A stretch of 64,000 nt of DNA, from positions 1,052,944 through 1,116,943 of the forward strand of contig NW_027480569.1 of assembly GCF_051401765.1 (NCBI RefSeq). Reading direction: 5' to 3'. Source of the DNA: Calliopsis andreniformis (Eukaryota > Arthropoda > Insecta > Hymenoptera > Andrenidae). Position numbers and translations under genes: made by a program. Below the pieces are notes generated by a model. The model was not told the DNA's origin, did not search any database, and saw only the letters and a program-made list of their open reading frames with translations. The first letter of the stretch is position 1. The number at the start of each line of letters is the position of its first letter. This document shows, piece by piece, positions 1-12,473 of this stretch.

Positions 1-1169
1 TTGAGTATTGAAGATTGGGGATTGATGACTGAGGATTGACGACTGAGAATTGAGGATTGAGGATTGCTGATTGAAGATTGAGTATTGAGGATTGAATATT
101 GCGGCTTGAGGATTGAGGATTGAGGATTGAGGATTGAGGATTGAGGATTGAGGATTGAGGATTAAGGATTGAGGATTGAGGATTGAGGATTGAGAATTGA
201 GGACTGAGGATTGAGGATTGAAGATTGAGTATTGATGATTGAATATTGAGGATTGAGGATTGAGGATTGAGGATTGAAGATTGAGTACTGAGGATTGAAG
301 ATTGAGGATTGAGTATTGAGGATTGAGGATTCAGGGTTGAAGATTGAGGATTGAGGATTGAGGATTGAGGATTGAGGATTGAGGATTGGGTGTTTAGTAT
401 TGAAGAATGAGGATTGAGGATTGAGGTTTGAGGATTGAGGATTGAAGATTGAGTATTGATGATTGAATATTGAGGGTTGAGGATTGAGGTTTGAGGATTG
501 AGGATGAAGACTGAGGGTTGAGGATTGAGGTTTGAGGAACGAGGATCGAGGATTGAGGATTGAGGACTAAGGATTGACGATTGAGTATTGAAGATTGAGG
601 ATTGATGACTGAGGATTGACGACTGAGAATTGAGGATTGAGGATTGATGATTGAAGATTGAGTATTGAGGATTGAATATTGAGGATTGAGGATTGAGGAT
701 TGAGGATTGAGGATTGAGGATTGAGGACTGTAGATTGAGTATTGAGTATTGAAGGTTGAGGATTGTGGATTGAGGATTACGGATTGTGGATTGAATACTG
801 TAGATTGAGTTTTGATGCCTGAGGATTGAGGATTGAGGATTGTGGATTGAATATAGTAGATTGAGTATTGATGCCTGAGGATTGAGGATTGAGGATTGAG
901 GATTCAGGATTGAGGATTGAAGGTTGAGTATTGAGGATTGAAGATTGAGTATTCAAGATTGAGTATTGATGATTCAACATTGAGGATTGAGGATTGAGGA
1001 TTGAGGATTGAGGATTGGGTATTGAGGATTGAGTAATGAGGATTGTGGATTGAGGTTTGAGTATTGGGGATTGCAGATTGAGTATTGGCGATTGAAGATT
1101 GAGGATTGAGTATTGAGGATTGAGGAATGAGGATCGAACATTGAGTATTGAGGATTGAAGATTGAGGAT
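1..1169 (+). repeat. Duplicated block L1, copy 1
   Basis: Matches 2,722-3,890 with a constant offset of 2,721 bp and only scattered substitutions (for example position 803, C, against 3,524, T). It holds a D-cassette at 503. The match stops at 1,170 (A), where the partner has T at 3,891. The left end is cut by the window, so the block may be longer. Confidence 0.85.
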
Positions 1170-2150
1170 AGAGGATTGAGTACTGAGGATGGAGGATGAG
1201 GGCTGAGGGTTGAAGATTGAGGATTGAGAAATGAGGATTGAGGATTGAGGATTGAAGATTCAGTATTGAGTATTGAAGCTGGAGGATTGTGGATTGAGGG
1301 TTAAGGATTGAGGACTGAATATTGTAGATTGAGTATTGATGCCTGAGGATTGAGGATTGAGGATTGAGGATTGAGGATTCAGGATTGAAGATTGAGTATT
1401 GAGGATTGAAGATTGAGGGTTGAAGATTGAGTATTGATGATTGAATATTGAGGAATGAGGATTGAGGATTGAGGATTGAGGATTGAGGATTGAGGATTGA
1501 AGATTGAGTATGGATGATTGAATATTGAGGATTGAGGATTGAGGTTTGAGGAACGAGGATTGAGGATTGAGGATTGAGGACTAAGGATTGACGATTGAGT
1601 ATTGAAGATTGAGGATTGATGACTGAGGATTGACGACTGAGAATTGGGGATTGAGGATTGATGATTGAAGGTTGAGTATTGAGGATTGAATATTGAGGAT
1701 TGAGGATCGAGATTCGAAGATTGATAATTGAGGATTGAAGATTGGGGATTGAGGATTGAGTATTGAGGATGGAGGATGGGGGCTGAGGGTTGAATATTGA
1801 GGATTGAGGATTGAGTATTGAGGATTGAAGATTGAGGGTTGAAGATTGAGTATTGATGATTGAAGATTGAGTATTGAGGATTGAATATTGAGGATTGAGG
1901 ATTGAGGGTTGAAGATTGAGTATTGAGGATTGAATATTGAGGATTGAGGATTGAGGATTGAGGATTGAGGATTGAGGATTGAAGATTGAGTATTGAGGAT
2001 TGAAGATTGAGGGTTAAAGATTGAGTATTGATGATTGAATATTGAGGATTGAGGATTGAGGATTGAGGATTGAGGATTGAGGATTGAGGATTGAAGATTG
2101 AGAATTGATGATTGAATATTGAGGGTTGAGGATTGAGGTTTGAGGATTGA

Positions 2151-2252
2151 GGACGAGGACTGACGGTAGAGGATTTAGGTTTGAGGATTGAGGATTGAGG
2201 GATGAGGATTGAGGATGAGAGCTAAGGGTCGGGGATTGATGTTCGACGACTG
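2151..2252 (+). repeat. A-cassette, subtype a1
   Basis: Type copy of a 102-bp module that departs from the plain heptamer and carries several CpGs. It opens with GGACGAGGACTGACGG, passes through ATTTAGGTTTGAGG and a GCTAAG..GTCGG core, and closes with TTCGACGACTG. Subtype a1 has GAGGGATGAGG in the middle and GATGTTCGACG near the end. No known binding site or gene is recognised in it. Confidence 0.85.
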
Positions 2253-2721
2253 AGGACTGAGGATTGAGGATTGAGAATTGAGGATAGATGTTTGAGGATT
2301 GAAGATTGAGGATTGAGGATTGAGGATTGAGGAATGAGGATTGAAGATTGAGTATTGAGGATTGAAGATTGAGGATAGAGGATTGAGTACTGAGGATGGA
2401 GGATGTGGGCTGAGGGTTGAGGATTGAGGATTGAGAAATGAGGATTGAGGATTGAGGATTGAAATTGAGGATTGGGTATTGAGGATTGAAGAATGAGGAT
2501 TGAGGAATTAGGATTGAGGATTGAGGATTGAGGATTGAAGATTGAGGATTGGGTATTGAGGATTGAAGATTGAGTATTGAGGATTGAAGATTGAGTATTG
2601 ATGATTGAATATTGAGGATTGAGGATTGAGGTTTGAGGATTGAGGATGAAGACTGAGGGTTGAGGATTGAGGTTTGAGGAACGAGGATTGAGGTTGAGGA
2701 TTGAGGACTAAGGATTGACGA

Positions 2722-3890
2722 TTGAGTATTGAAGATTGGGGATTGATGACTGAGGATTGACGACTGAGAATTGAGGATTGAGGATTGCTGATTGAAGATT
2801 GAGTATTGAGGATTGAATATTGCGGCTTGAGGATTGAGGATTGAGGATTGAGGATTGAGGATTGAGGATTGAGGATTGAGGATTAAGGATTGAGGATTGA
2901 GGATTGAGGATTGAGAATTGAGGACTGAGGATTGAGGATTGAAGATTGAGTATTGATGATTGAATATTGAGGATTGAGGATTGAGGATTGAGGATTGAAG
3001 ATTGAGTACTGAGGATTGAAGATTGAGGATTGAGTATTGAGGATTGAGGATTCAGGGTTGAAGATTGAGGATTGAGGATTGAGGATTGAGGATTGAGGAT
3101 TGAGGATTGGGTGTTTAGTATTGAAGAATGAGGATTGAGGATTGAGGTTTGAGGATTGAGGATTGAAGATTGAGTATTGATGATTGAATATTGAGGGTTG
3201 AGGATTGAGGTTTGAGGATTGAGGATGAAGACTGAGGGTTGAGGATTGAGGTTTGAGGAACGAGGATCGAGGATTGAGGATTGAGGACTAAGGATTGACG
3301 ATTGAGTATTGAAGATTGAGGATTGATGACTGAGGATTGACGACTGAGAATTGAGGATTGAGGATTGATGATTGAAGATTGAGTATTGAGGATTGAATAT
3401 TGAGGATTGAGGATTGAGGATTGAGGATTGAGGATTGAGGATTGAGGACTGTAGATTGAGTATTGAGTATTGAAGGTTGAGGATTGTGGATTGAGGATTA
3501 CGGATTGTGGATTGAATATTGTAGATTGAGTTTTGATGCCTGAGGATTGAGGATTGAGGATTGTGGATTGAATATAGTAGATTGAGTATTGATGCCTGAG
3601 GATTGAGGACTGAGGATTGAGGATTGAGGATTGAGGATTGAAGGTTGACTATTGAGGATTGAAGATTGAGTATTCAAGATTGAGTATTGATGATTCAATA
3701 TTGAGGATTGAGGATTGAGGATTGAGGATTGAGGATTGGGTATTGAGGATTGAGTAATGAGGATTGTGGATTGAGGTTTGAGTATTGGGGATTGCAGATT
3801 GAGTATTGGCGATTGAAGATTGAGGATTGAGTATTGAGGATTGAGGAATGAGGATCGAACATTGAGTATTGAGGATTGAAGATTGAGGAT
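2722..3890 (+). repeat. Duplicated block L1, copy 2
   Basis: Direct copy of 1-1,169 without visible indels. It carries the D-cassette at 3,224 (503 in copy 1). Just after it, the array enters the series of 2.5-2.7 kb blocks that begins at 3,904. Confidence 0.85.
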
Positions 3891-4208
3891 TGAGGATTGA
3901 GGATTGAAGATTGAGTATTGAGTATTGAAGGTTGAGGATAGTGGATTGAGGATTAAGGATTGAGGATTGAATATTGTAGATTGAGTATTGATGCCTGAGG
4001 ATTGAGGATTGAGGATTGAGGATTGAGGATTGAGGATGGAAGATTGAGTATTGAGGATTGAAGATTGAGGGTTGAAGATTGAGTATTGATGATTGAATAT
4101 TGAGGATTGAGGATTGAGGATTGAAGATTGAGGATTGAGGATTGAGGATTGAAGATTGAGTATTGCTGATTGAATATTGAGGATTGGGGATTGAGGTTTG
4201 AGGATTGA

Positions 4209-4310
4209 GGACGAGGACTGACGGTAGAGGATTTAGGTTTGAGGATTGAGGATTGAGGACTGAGGATTGAGGATGCGTGCTAAGCGTCGGGGATTGAGAT
4301 TCGACGACTG
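4209..4310 (+). repeat. A-cassette, subtype a2
   Basis: Subtype a2 is marked by GATGCGTGCTAAGCG and GAGATTCGACG. First cassette of block L2 copy 1. Confidence 0.85.
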
Positions 4311-4465
4311 AGGACTGAGGATTGAGGATTGAGAATTGAGGATTGATGTTTGAGGATTGAAGACTGAGGATTGGGTATTGAGGATTGAGGAATGAGGATT
4401 GAGGATTGAGGATTGAGGTTCTAGGATTGGAGATTGATTATTGAGTATTGAAGGTTGAGGATTGT

Positions 4466-4563
4466 GGATTGAGGATTGAGGATTGAGGATTGAGGATTGA
4501 GGATTGAGGATTGAGGATTGAGGATTGAGGATTGAGGATTGAGGATTGAGGATTGAGGATTGA
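4466..4563 (+). repeat. Longest pure heptamer run (14 units)
   Basis: 98 bp of canonical unit without a mismatch. Runs of the same length lie at the homologous places in the other L2 copies (7,178-7,275 and 9,687-9,784), and a run one unit shorter at 12,629-12,719. Shorter pure runs of 4-11 units are spread through the window. Confidence 0.85.
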
Positions 4564-4947
4564 AGATTGAGTATTGATGATTGAATATTGAGGATTGAGG
4601 ATTGAGGTTTGAGGATTGAGGATTGAGGATTGAGGATTGAGGATTGAGTATTGAAGATTGAGTATTGATGCCTGAGGATTGAGGATCGAGGATTGAGTAT
4701 TGAGGATTGGAGATTGATTATTGAGGATTGAAGATTGAGGATTGAGGATTGAGGATTGAGAATTGAGAATTGAGTATGAGGACTGAGGGTTGAGGATTGA
4801 GGTTTGAAGAATGAGGATTGAGGGTTGGGGAATGAGGATTCAGGATTGAGGATTGAGGATTGAGGATTGAGGATTGAGGATTGAGGATTGAAGGTTGAGT
4901 ATTGATGATTGAATATTGAGGATAGAGGATTGAGGTTTGAGGATTGA

Positions 4948-5049
4948 GGACGAGGACTGACGGTAGAGGATTTAGGTTTGAGGATTGAGGATTGAGGACT
5001 GAGGATTGAGGATGAATGCTAAGCGTCGGTGATTGAGGTTCGACGACTG
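4948..5049 (+). repeat. A-cassette, subtype a3
   Basis: Subtype a3 has GATGAATGCTAAGCG, GTCGGTGATTG and a doubled end, CGACGACTGACGACTG. Confidence 0.85.
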
Positions 5050-5316
5050 ACGACTGAGGATTGAGAATTGAGGATTGATGTTTGAGGATTGAAGATTGAG
5101 GATTGGGTATTGAGGATTGAAGAATGAGGATTGAGGATTGAGGATTGAGGATTGAGGATTGAGGATTGAGGATGTAGGATTGGAGACTGATTATTGAGTA
5201 TTCAAGGTTGAGGATTGTGGATTGAGGATTGAGGATTGAGGATTGAGGATTGAGGATTGAAGATAGAGTATTGATGATTGAATATTGAGGATTGAGGATT
5301 GAGGTATGAGGATTGA

Positions 5317-5418
5317 GGACGAGGACTGACGGTAGAGGATTTAGGTTTGAGGATTGAGGATTGAGGACTGAGGATTTAGGATGAGTGCTAAGGGTCGGGT
5401 ATTGAGGTTCGACGACTG
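5317..5418 (+). repeat. A-cassette, subtype a4
   Basis: Subtype a4 has GAGGATTTAGGATGAG before the core and GGGTCGGGTATTG after it. The unit before it reads GAGGTAT. Confidence 0.85.
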
Positions 5419-6920
5419 AGGACTGAGGATTGAGGATTGAGAATTGAGGATTGATGTTTGAGGATTGAAGATTGAGGATTGGGTATTGAGGATTGAAAAA
5501 TGAGGATTGAGGATTGAGGACTGACGACTGAGAATTGAGGATTGAGGATGATGATTGAAGAATGAGTATTGAGGATTGAATATTGAGGATTGAGGATTGA
5601 GGATTGAGGATTGAGGATTGAGGGTTGAAGATTGAGTATTGAGTATTGAAGGTTGAGGATCGTGGATTGAGGATTAAGGATTGAGGATTGAATATTGTAG
5701 ATTGAGTATTGATGCCTGAGGATTGAGGATTGAGGATTGAGGATAGAGGATTGAGGATTGAAGATGGAGTATTGAGGATTGAAGATTGAGGATTGAAGAT
5801 TGAGTATTGATGATTGGATATTGAGGATTGAGGATTGAGAATTGAGGATTGAGGATTGGGTATTGAGGATTGAGGAATGAGGATTGAGTATTGAGGTTTG
5901 AGGATTGAGGTTTGCAGATTGAGTATTGAGGATTGAAGATTGAGGATTGCGGATTGAGGATTGAGAAATGAGGATTGAAGATTGAGTATTGAGGATTGAA
6001 GATTGAGGATAGAGGATTGAGTACTGAGGATGGAGGATGAGGGCTGAGGGTTGGGGATTGAGGATTGAGAAATGAGGATTGAGGATTGAGGATTGAAATT
6101 GAGGATTGGGTATTTAGGATTGAAGAATGAGGATTGAGGAATTAGGATTGAGGATTGAGGATTGAGGATTGAAGATTGAGGATTGGGTATTGAGGATTGA
6201 AGAATGAGGATTGAGGATTGAGGATTGAGGATTGAGGATTGAAGATTGAGTGTTGAGGATTGAAAATTGAGGATTGAGGATTGGCGATTGAGGATTGAGG
6301 ATTGAAGATTGAGTATTGAGCATTGAAGATTGAGGATTGAGTATTGAGGATTGAGGATTCAGGGTTGAATATTGAGGATTCAGGATTGAGGATTGAGGAT
6401 TGAGGATTGAGGTATGAAGATTGAATATTTATGATTGAATATTGAGGACTGAGGATTGAGGGTTGTGGATTGAGGACGAGGACTGAGGGTTGAATATTGA
6501 TGTTTGAGGTCTGAGGATTAAGGATTGAGGATTGATGATTGAAGATTGAGTATTGAGGATTGAATATTGCGGATTGAGGATTGAGGATTGAGGATTGAGG
6601 ATTGAGGATTGAGGATTGAAGATTGAGTATTGAGTATTGAAGGTTGAGGATAGTGGATTGAGGATTAAGGATTGAGGATTGAATATTGTAGATTGAGTAT
6701 TGATGCCTGAGGATTGAGGATTGAGGATTGAGGATTGAGGATTGAGGATGGAAGATTGAGTATTGAGGATTGAAGATTGAGGGTTGAAGATTGAGTATTG
6801 ATGATTGAATATTGAGGATTGAGGATTGAGGATTGAAGATTGAGGATTGAGGATTGAGGATTGAAGATTGAGTATTGCTGATTGAATATTGAGGATTGGG
6901 GATTGAGGTTTGAGGATTGA

Positions 6921-7022
6921 GGACGAGGACTGACGGTAGAGGATTTAGGTTTGAGGATTGAGGATTGAGGACTGAGGATTGAGGATGCGTGCTAAGCGTC
7001 GGGGATTGAGATTCGACGACTG
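6921..7022 (+). repeat. A-cassette, subtype a2
   Basis: Copy of 4,209 at offset 2,712. Confidence 0.85.
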
Positions 7023-7659
7023 AGGACTGAGGATTGAGGATTGAGAATTGAGGATTGATGTTTGAGGATTGAAGACTGAGGATTGGGTATTGAGGATTGA
7101 GGAATGAGGATTGAGGATTGAGGATTGAGGTTCTAGGATTGGAGATTGATTATTGAGTATTGAAGGTTGAGGATTGTGGATTGAGGATTGAGGATTGAGG
7201 ATTGAGGATTGAGGATTGAGGATTGAGGATTGAGGATTGAGGATTGAGGATTGAGGATTGAGGATTGAGGATTGAAGATTGAGTATTGATGATTGAATAT
7301 TGAGGATTGAGGATTGAGGTTTGAGGATTGAGGATTGAGGATTGAGGATTGAGGATTGAGTATTGAAGATTGAGTATTGATGCCTGAGGATTGAGGATCG
7401 AGGATTGAGTATTGAGGATTGGAGATTGATTATTGAGGATTGAAGATTGAGGATTGAGGATTGAGGATTGAGAATTGAGAATTGAGTATGAGGACTGAGG
7501 GTTGAGGATTGAGGTTTGAAGAATGAGGATTGAGGGTTGGGGAATGAGGATTCAGGATTGAGGATTGAGGATTGAGGATTGAGGATTGAGGATTGAGGAT
7601 TGAAGGTTGAGTATTGATGATTGAATATTGAGGATAGAGGATTGAGGTTTGAGGATTGA

Positions 7660-7710
7660 GGACGAGGACTGACGGTAGAGGATTTAGGTTTGAGGATTGA
7701 GGATTGAGGA
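7660..7710 (+). repeat. Truncated A-cassette (left half of a3)
   Basis: Only the left half remains, up to ATTTAGGTTTGAGG and canonical units; the GCTAAG core and TTCGACG end are gone. The remnant runs straight into the sequence that precedes subtype a4, consistent with a 300-bp deletion between the equivalents of 4,948 and 5,317. Confidence 0.8.
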
Positions 7711-7728
7711 TTGAGGTATGAGGATTGA

Positions 7729-7830
7729 GGACGAGGACTGACGGTAGAGGATTTAGGTTTGAGGATTGAGGATTGAGGACTGAGGATTTAGGATGAGTGC
7801 TAAGGGTCGGGTATTGAGGTTCGACGACTG
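7729..7830 (+). repeat. A-cassette, subtype a4
   Basis: Copy of 5,317, brought 300 bp closer to its left neighbour. Confidence 0.85.
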
Positions 7831-9429
7831 AGGACTGAGGATTGAGGATTGAGAATTGAGGATTGATGTTTGAGGATTGAAGATTGAGGATTGGGTATTG
7901 AGGATTGAAAAATGAGGATTGAGGATTGAGGACTGACGACTGAGAATTGAGGATTGAGGATGATGATTGAAGAATGAGTATTGAGGATTGAAGATTGAGG
8001 ATTGGGTATTGAGGATTGAAGAATGAGGATTGAGGATTGAGGATTGAGGATTGAGGATTGAAGATTGAGTGTTGAGGATTGAAAATTGAGGATTGAGGAT
8101 TGGCGATTGAGGATTGAGGATTGAAGATTGAGTATTGAGCATTGAAGATTGAGGATTGAGTATTGAGGATTGAGGATTCAGGGTTGAATATTGAGGATTC
8201 AGGATTGAGGATTGAGGATTGAAATTGAGGATTGGGTATTGAGGATTGAAGAATGAGGATTGAGGAATTAGGATTGAGGATTGAGGATTGAGGATTGAAG
8301 ATTGAGGATTGGGTATTGAGGATTGAGGATTGAGGATTGAGGATTGAGGATTGAGGATTGAAGATTGAAGGTTGAATATTTATGATTGAATATTGAGGAC
8401 TGAGGATTGAGGGTTGAGAATTGAGGATAGATGTTTGAGGATTGAAGATTGAGGATTGAGGATTGAGGATTGAGGAATGAGGATTGAAGGTTGAGTATTG
8501 AGGATTGAAGATTGAGGATAGAGGATTGAGTACAGAGGATGGAGGATGAGGGCTGAGGGTTGAGGATTGAGGATTGAGAAATGAGGATTGAGGATTGAGG
8601 ATTGAAATTGAGGATTGGGTATTGAGGATTGAAGAATGAGGATTGAGGAATTAGGATTGAGGATTGAGGATTGCGGATTGAAGGTTGAGGATTGGGTATT
8701 GAGAATTGAAGAATGAGGATTGAGAATTGAGGATTGAGGATTCAGGATTGAAGATTGAGTGTTGAGGATTGAAAATTGAGGATTGAGGATTGACGATTGA
8801 GGATTGAGGATTGAAGATTGAGTATTGAGGATTGAAGATGGAGGATTGAGTATTGAGGATTGAGGATCCAGGGTTGAAGATTGAGGATTGAGGATTGAGG
8901 ATTGAGGATTGAGGATTGAGGTATGAAGATTGAATATTTATGATTGAATATTGAGGACTGAGGATTGAGGGTTGTGGATTGAGGACGAGGACTGAGGGTT
9001 GAATATTGATGTTTGAGGTCTGAGGATTAAGGATTGAGGATTGATGATTGAAGATTGAGTATTGAGGATTGAATATTGCGGATTGAGGATTGAGGATTGA
9101 GGATTGAGGATTGAGGATTGAGGATTGAAGATTGAGTATTGAGTATTGAAGGTTGAGGATAGTGGATTGAGGATTAAGGATTGAGGATTGAATATTGTAG
9201 ATTGAGTATTGATGCCTGAGGATTGAGGATTGAGGATTGAGGATTGAGGATTGAGGATGGAAGATTGAGTATTGAGGATTGAAGATTGAGGGTTGAAGAT
9301 TGAGTATTGATGATTGAATATTGAGGATTGAGGATTGAGGATTGAAGATTGAGGATTGAGGATTGAGGATTGAAGATTGAGTATTGCTGATTGAATATTG
9401 AGGATTGGGGATTGAGGTTTGAGGATTGA

Positions 9430-9531
9430 GGACGAGGACTGACGGTAGAGGATTTAGGTTTGAGGATTGAGGATTGAGGACTGAGGATTGAGGATGCGTG
9501 CTAAGCGTCGGGGATTGAGATTCGACGACTG
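9430..9531 (+). repeat. A-cassette, subtype a2
   Basis: Copy of 4,209 at offset 5,221. Confidence 0.85.
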
Positions 9532-10168
9532 AGGACTGAGGATTGAGGATTGAGAATTGAGGATTGATGTTTGAGGATTGAAGACTGAGGATTGGGTATT
9601 GAGGATTGAGGAATGAGGATTGAGGATTGAGGATTGAGGATCTAGGATTGGAGATTGATTATTGAGTATTGAAGGTTGAGGATTGTGGATTGAGGATTGA
9701 GGATTGAGGATTGAGGATTGAGGATTGAGGATTGAGGATTGAGGATTGAGGATTGAGGATTGAGGATTGAGGATTGAGGATTGAAGATTGAGTATTGATG
9801 ATTGAATATTGAGGATTGAGGATTGAGGTTTGAGGATTGAGGATTGAGGATTGAGGATTGAGGATTGAGTATTGGAGATTGAGTATTGATGCCTGAGGAT
9901 TGAGGATCGAGGATTGAGTATTGAGGATTGGAGGTTGATTATTGAGGATTGAAGATTGAGGATTGAGGATTGAGGATTGAGAATTGAGAATTGAGTATGA
10001 GGACTGAGGGTTGAGGATTGAGGTTTGAAGAATGAGGATTGAGGGTTGCGGAATGAGGATTCAGGATTCAGGATTGAGGATTGAGGATTGAGGATTGAGG
10101 ATTGAGGATTGAAGATTGAGTATTGATGATTGAATATTGAGGATAGAGGATTGAGGTTTGAGGATTGA

Positions 10169-10270
10169 GGACGAGGACTGACGGTAGAGGATTTAGGTTT
10201 GAGGATTGAGGATTGAGGACTGAGGATTGAGGATGAATGCTAAGCGTCGGTGATTGAGGTTCGACGACTG
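10169..10270 (+). repeat. A-cassette, subtype a3
   Basis: Copy of 4,948 at offset 5,221, with the doubled CGACGACTGACGACTG end. Confidence 0.85.
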
Positions 10271-10537
10271 ACGACTGAGGATTGAGAATTGAGGATTGAT
10301 GTTTGAGGATTGAAGATTGAGGATTGGGTATTGAGGATTGAAGAATGAGGATTGAGGATTGAGGATTGAGGATTGAGGATTGAGGATTGAGGATGTAGGA
10401 TTGGAGACTGATTATTGAGTATTCAAGGTTGAGGATTGTGGATTGAGGATTGAGGATTGAGGATTGAGGATTGAGGATTGAAGATAGAGTATTGATGATT
10501 GAATATTGAGGATTGAGGATTGAGGTATGAGGATTGA

Positions 10538-10639
10538 GGACGAGGACTGACGGTAGAGGATTTAGGTTTGAGGATTGAGGATTGAGGACTGAGGATTTAG
10601 GATGAGTGCTAAGGGTCGGGTATTGAGGTTCGACGACTG
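10538..10639 (+). repeat. A-cassette, subtype a4
   Basis: Copy of 5,317 at offset 5,221. Confidence 0.85.
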
Positions 10640-12371
10640 AGGACTGAGGATTGAGGATTGAGAATTGAGGATTGATGTTTGAGGATTGAAGATTGAGGAT
10701 TGGGTATTGAGGATTGAAAAATGAGGATTGAGGATTGAGGACTGACGACTGAGAATTGAGGATTGAGGATGATGATTGAAGAATGAGTATTGAGGATTGA
10801 ATATTGAGGATTGAGGATTGAGGATTGAGGATTGAGGATTGAGGGTTGAAGATTGAGTATTGAGTATTGAAGGTTGAGGATCGTGGATTGAGGATTAAGG
10901 ATTGAGGATTGAATATTGTAGATTGAGTATTGATGCCTGAGGATTGAGGATTGAGGATTGAGGATAGAGGATTGAGGATTGAAGATGGAGTATTGAGGAT
11001 TGAAGATTGAGGATTGAAGATTGAGTATTGATGATTGGATATTGAGGATTGAGGATTGAGAATTGAGGATTGAGGATTGGGTATTGAGGATTGAGGAATG
11101 AGGATTGAGTATTGGGGTTTGAGGATTGAGGTTTGCAGATTGAGTATTGAGGATTGAAGATTGAGGATTGCGGATTGAGGATTGAGAAATGAGGATTGAA
11201 GATTGAGTATTGAGGATTGAAGATTGAGGATAGAGGATTGAGTACTGAGGATGGAGGATGAGGGCTGAGGGTTGGGGATTGAGGATTGAGAAATGAGGAT
11301 TGAGGATTGAGGATTGAAATTGAGGATTGGGTATTTAGGATTGAAGAATGAGGATTGAGGAATTAGGATTGAGGATTGAGGATTGAGGATTGAAGATTGA
11401 GGATTGGGTATTGAGGATTGAAGAATGAGGATTGAGGATTGAGGATTGAGGATTGAGGATTGAAGATTGAGTGTTGAGGATTGAAAATTGAGGATTGAGG
11501 ATTGGCGATTGAGGATTGAGGATTGAAGATTGAGTATTGAGCATTGAAGATTGAGGATTGAGTATTGAGGATTGAGGATTCAGGGTTGAATATTGAGGAT
11601 TGAGGATTGAGGATTGAGGATTGAGGATTGAAGATTGAATATTTATGATTGAATATTGAGGACCGAGGATTGAGTGTTGTGGATAGAGGACGAGGACTGA
11701 GGGTTGAATATTGATGTTTGAGGTCTGAGGATTAAGGATTGAGGATTGAGAATTGAGGATTGAGGATTGAGGATTGCAGACTAAGGATTGGGTATTTAGG
11801 ATTGAAGAATGAGGATTGAGGATTGAGGTTTGAGGATTGGGGATTGAAGATTGAGTATTGATGATTGAATATTGAGGATTGAGGATTGAGGTTTGAGGAT
11901 TGAGGATGAAGACTGAGGGTTGAGGATTGAGGTTTGAGGAACGAGGATTGAGGATTGAGGATTGAGGACTAAGGATTGACGATTGAGTATTGAAGATTGA
12001 GGATTGATGACTGAGGATTGACGACTGAGAATTGAGGATTGAGGATTGATGATTGAAGATTGAGTATTGAGGATTGAATATTGCGGATTGAGGATTGAGG
12101 ATAGTGGATTGAGGATTAAGGATTGAGGATTGAATATTGTAGATTGAGTATTGATGCCTGAGGATTGAGGATTGAGGATTGAGGATTGAGGATTGAGGAT
12201 GGAAGATTGAGTATTGAGGATTGAAGATTGAGGGTTGAAGATTGAGTATTGATGATTGAATATTGAGGATTGAGGATTGAGGATTGAGGATTGAGGATTG
12301 AGGATTGAGGATTGCAGATTGAGTATTGCTGATTGAATATTGAGGATTGGGGATTGAGGTTTGAGGATTGA

Positions 12372-12473
12372 GGACGAGGACTGACGGTAGAGGATTTAGG
12401 TTTGAGGATTGAGGATTGAGGACTGAGGATTGAGGATACGTGCTAAGCGTCGGGGATTGAGATTCGACGACTG
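12372..12473 (+). repeat. A-cassette, subtype a2 variant
   Basis: Reads GATACGTGCTAAGCG where other a2 copies have GATGCGTGC. Confidence 0.85.

Larger units (their letters stand above)
3904..6615 (+). repeat. HOR block L2, copy 1 (2,712 bp)
   Basis: First of three consecutive direct copies. It contains three A-cassettes of different subtypes in the order 4,209, 4,948, 5,317 and a C-cassette at 6,460. A pure run of 14 canonical units lies at 4,466-4,563. The anchor at the block start is a string of units with dinucleotides AG, GT, GT, followed by GAAGG. Confidence 0.85.
6616..9124 (+). repeat. HOR block L2, copy 2 (2,509 bp, rearranged)
   Basis: The left half follows copy 1 at offset 2,712, including A-cassette 6,921 and the pure run 7,178-7,275. 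It then loses 300 bp between the second and third A-cassettes, leaving a truncated cassette at 7,660 only 69 bp before the next at 7,729. Further right, about 7,990-8,960, it departs from the order in copy 1 and repeats material resembling 6,170-6,400 before rejoining. Confidence 0.8.
9125..11800 (+). repeat. HOR block L2, copy 3
   Basis: Colinear with copy 1 at offset 5,221 up to about 11,620, for example A-cassettes 9,430, 10,169 and 10,538 against 4,209, 4,948 and 5,317. It lacks the 300-bp loss of copy 2. The pure run of 14 units recurs at 9,687-9,784. Near 11,625 a small indel shifts the register, and the C-cassette at 11,674 carries several substitutions. The right edge is approximate. 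Confidence 0.8.
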
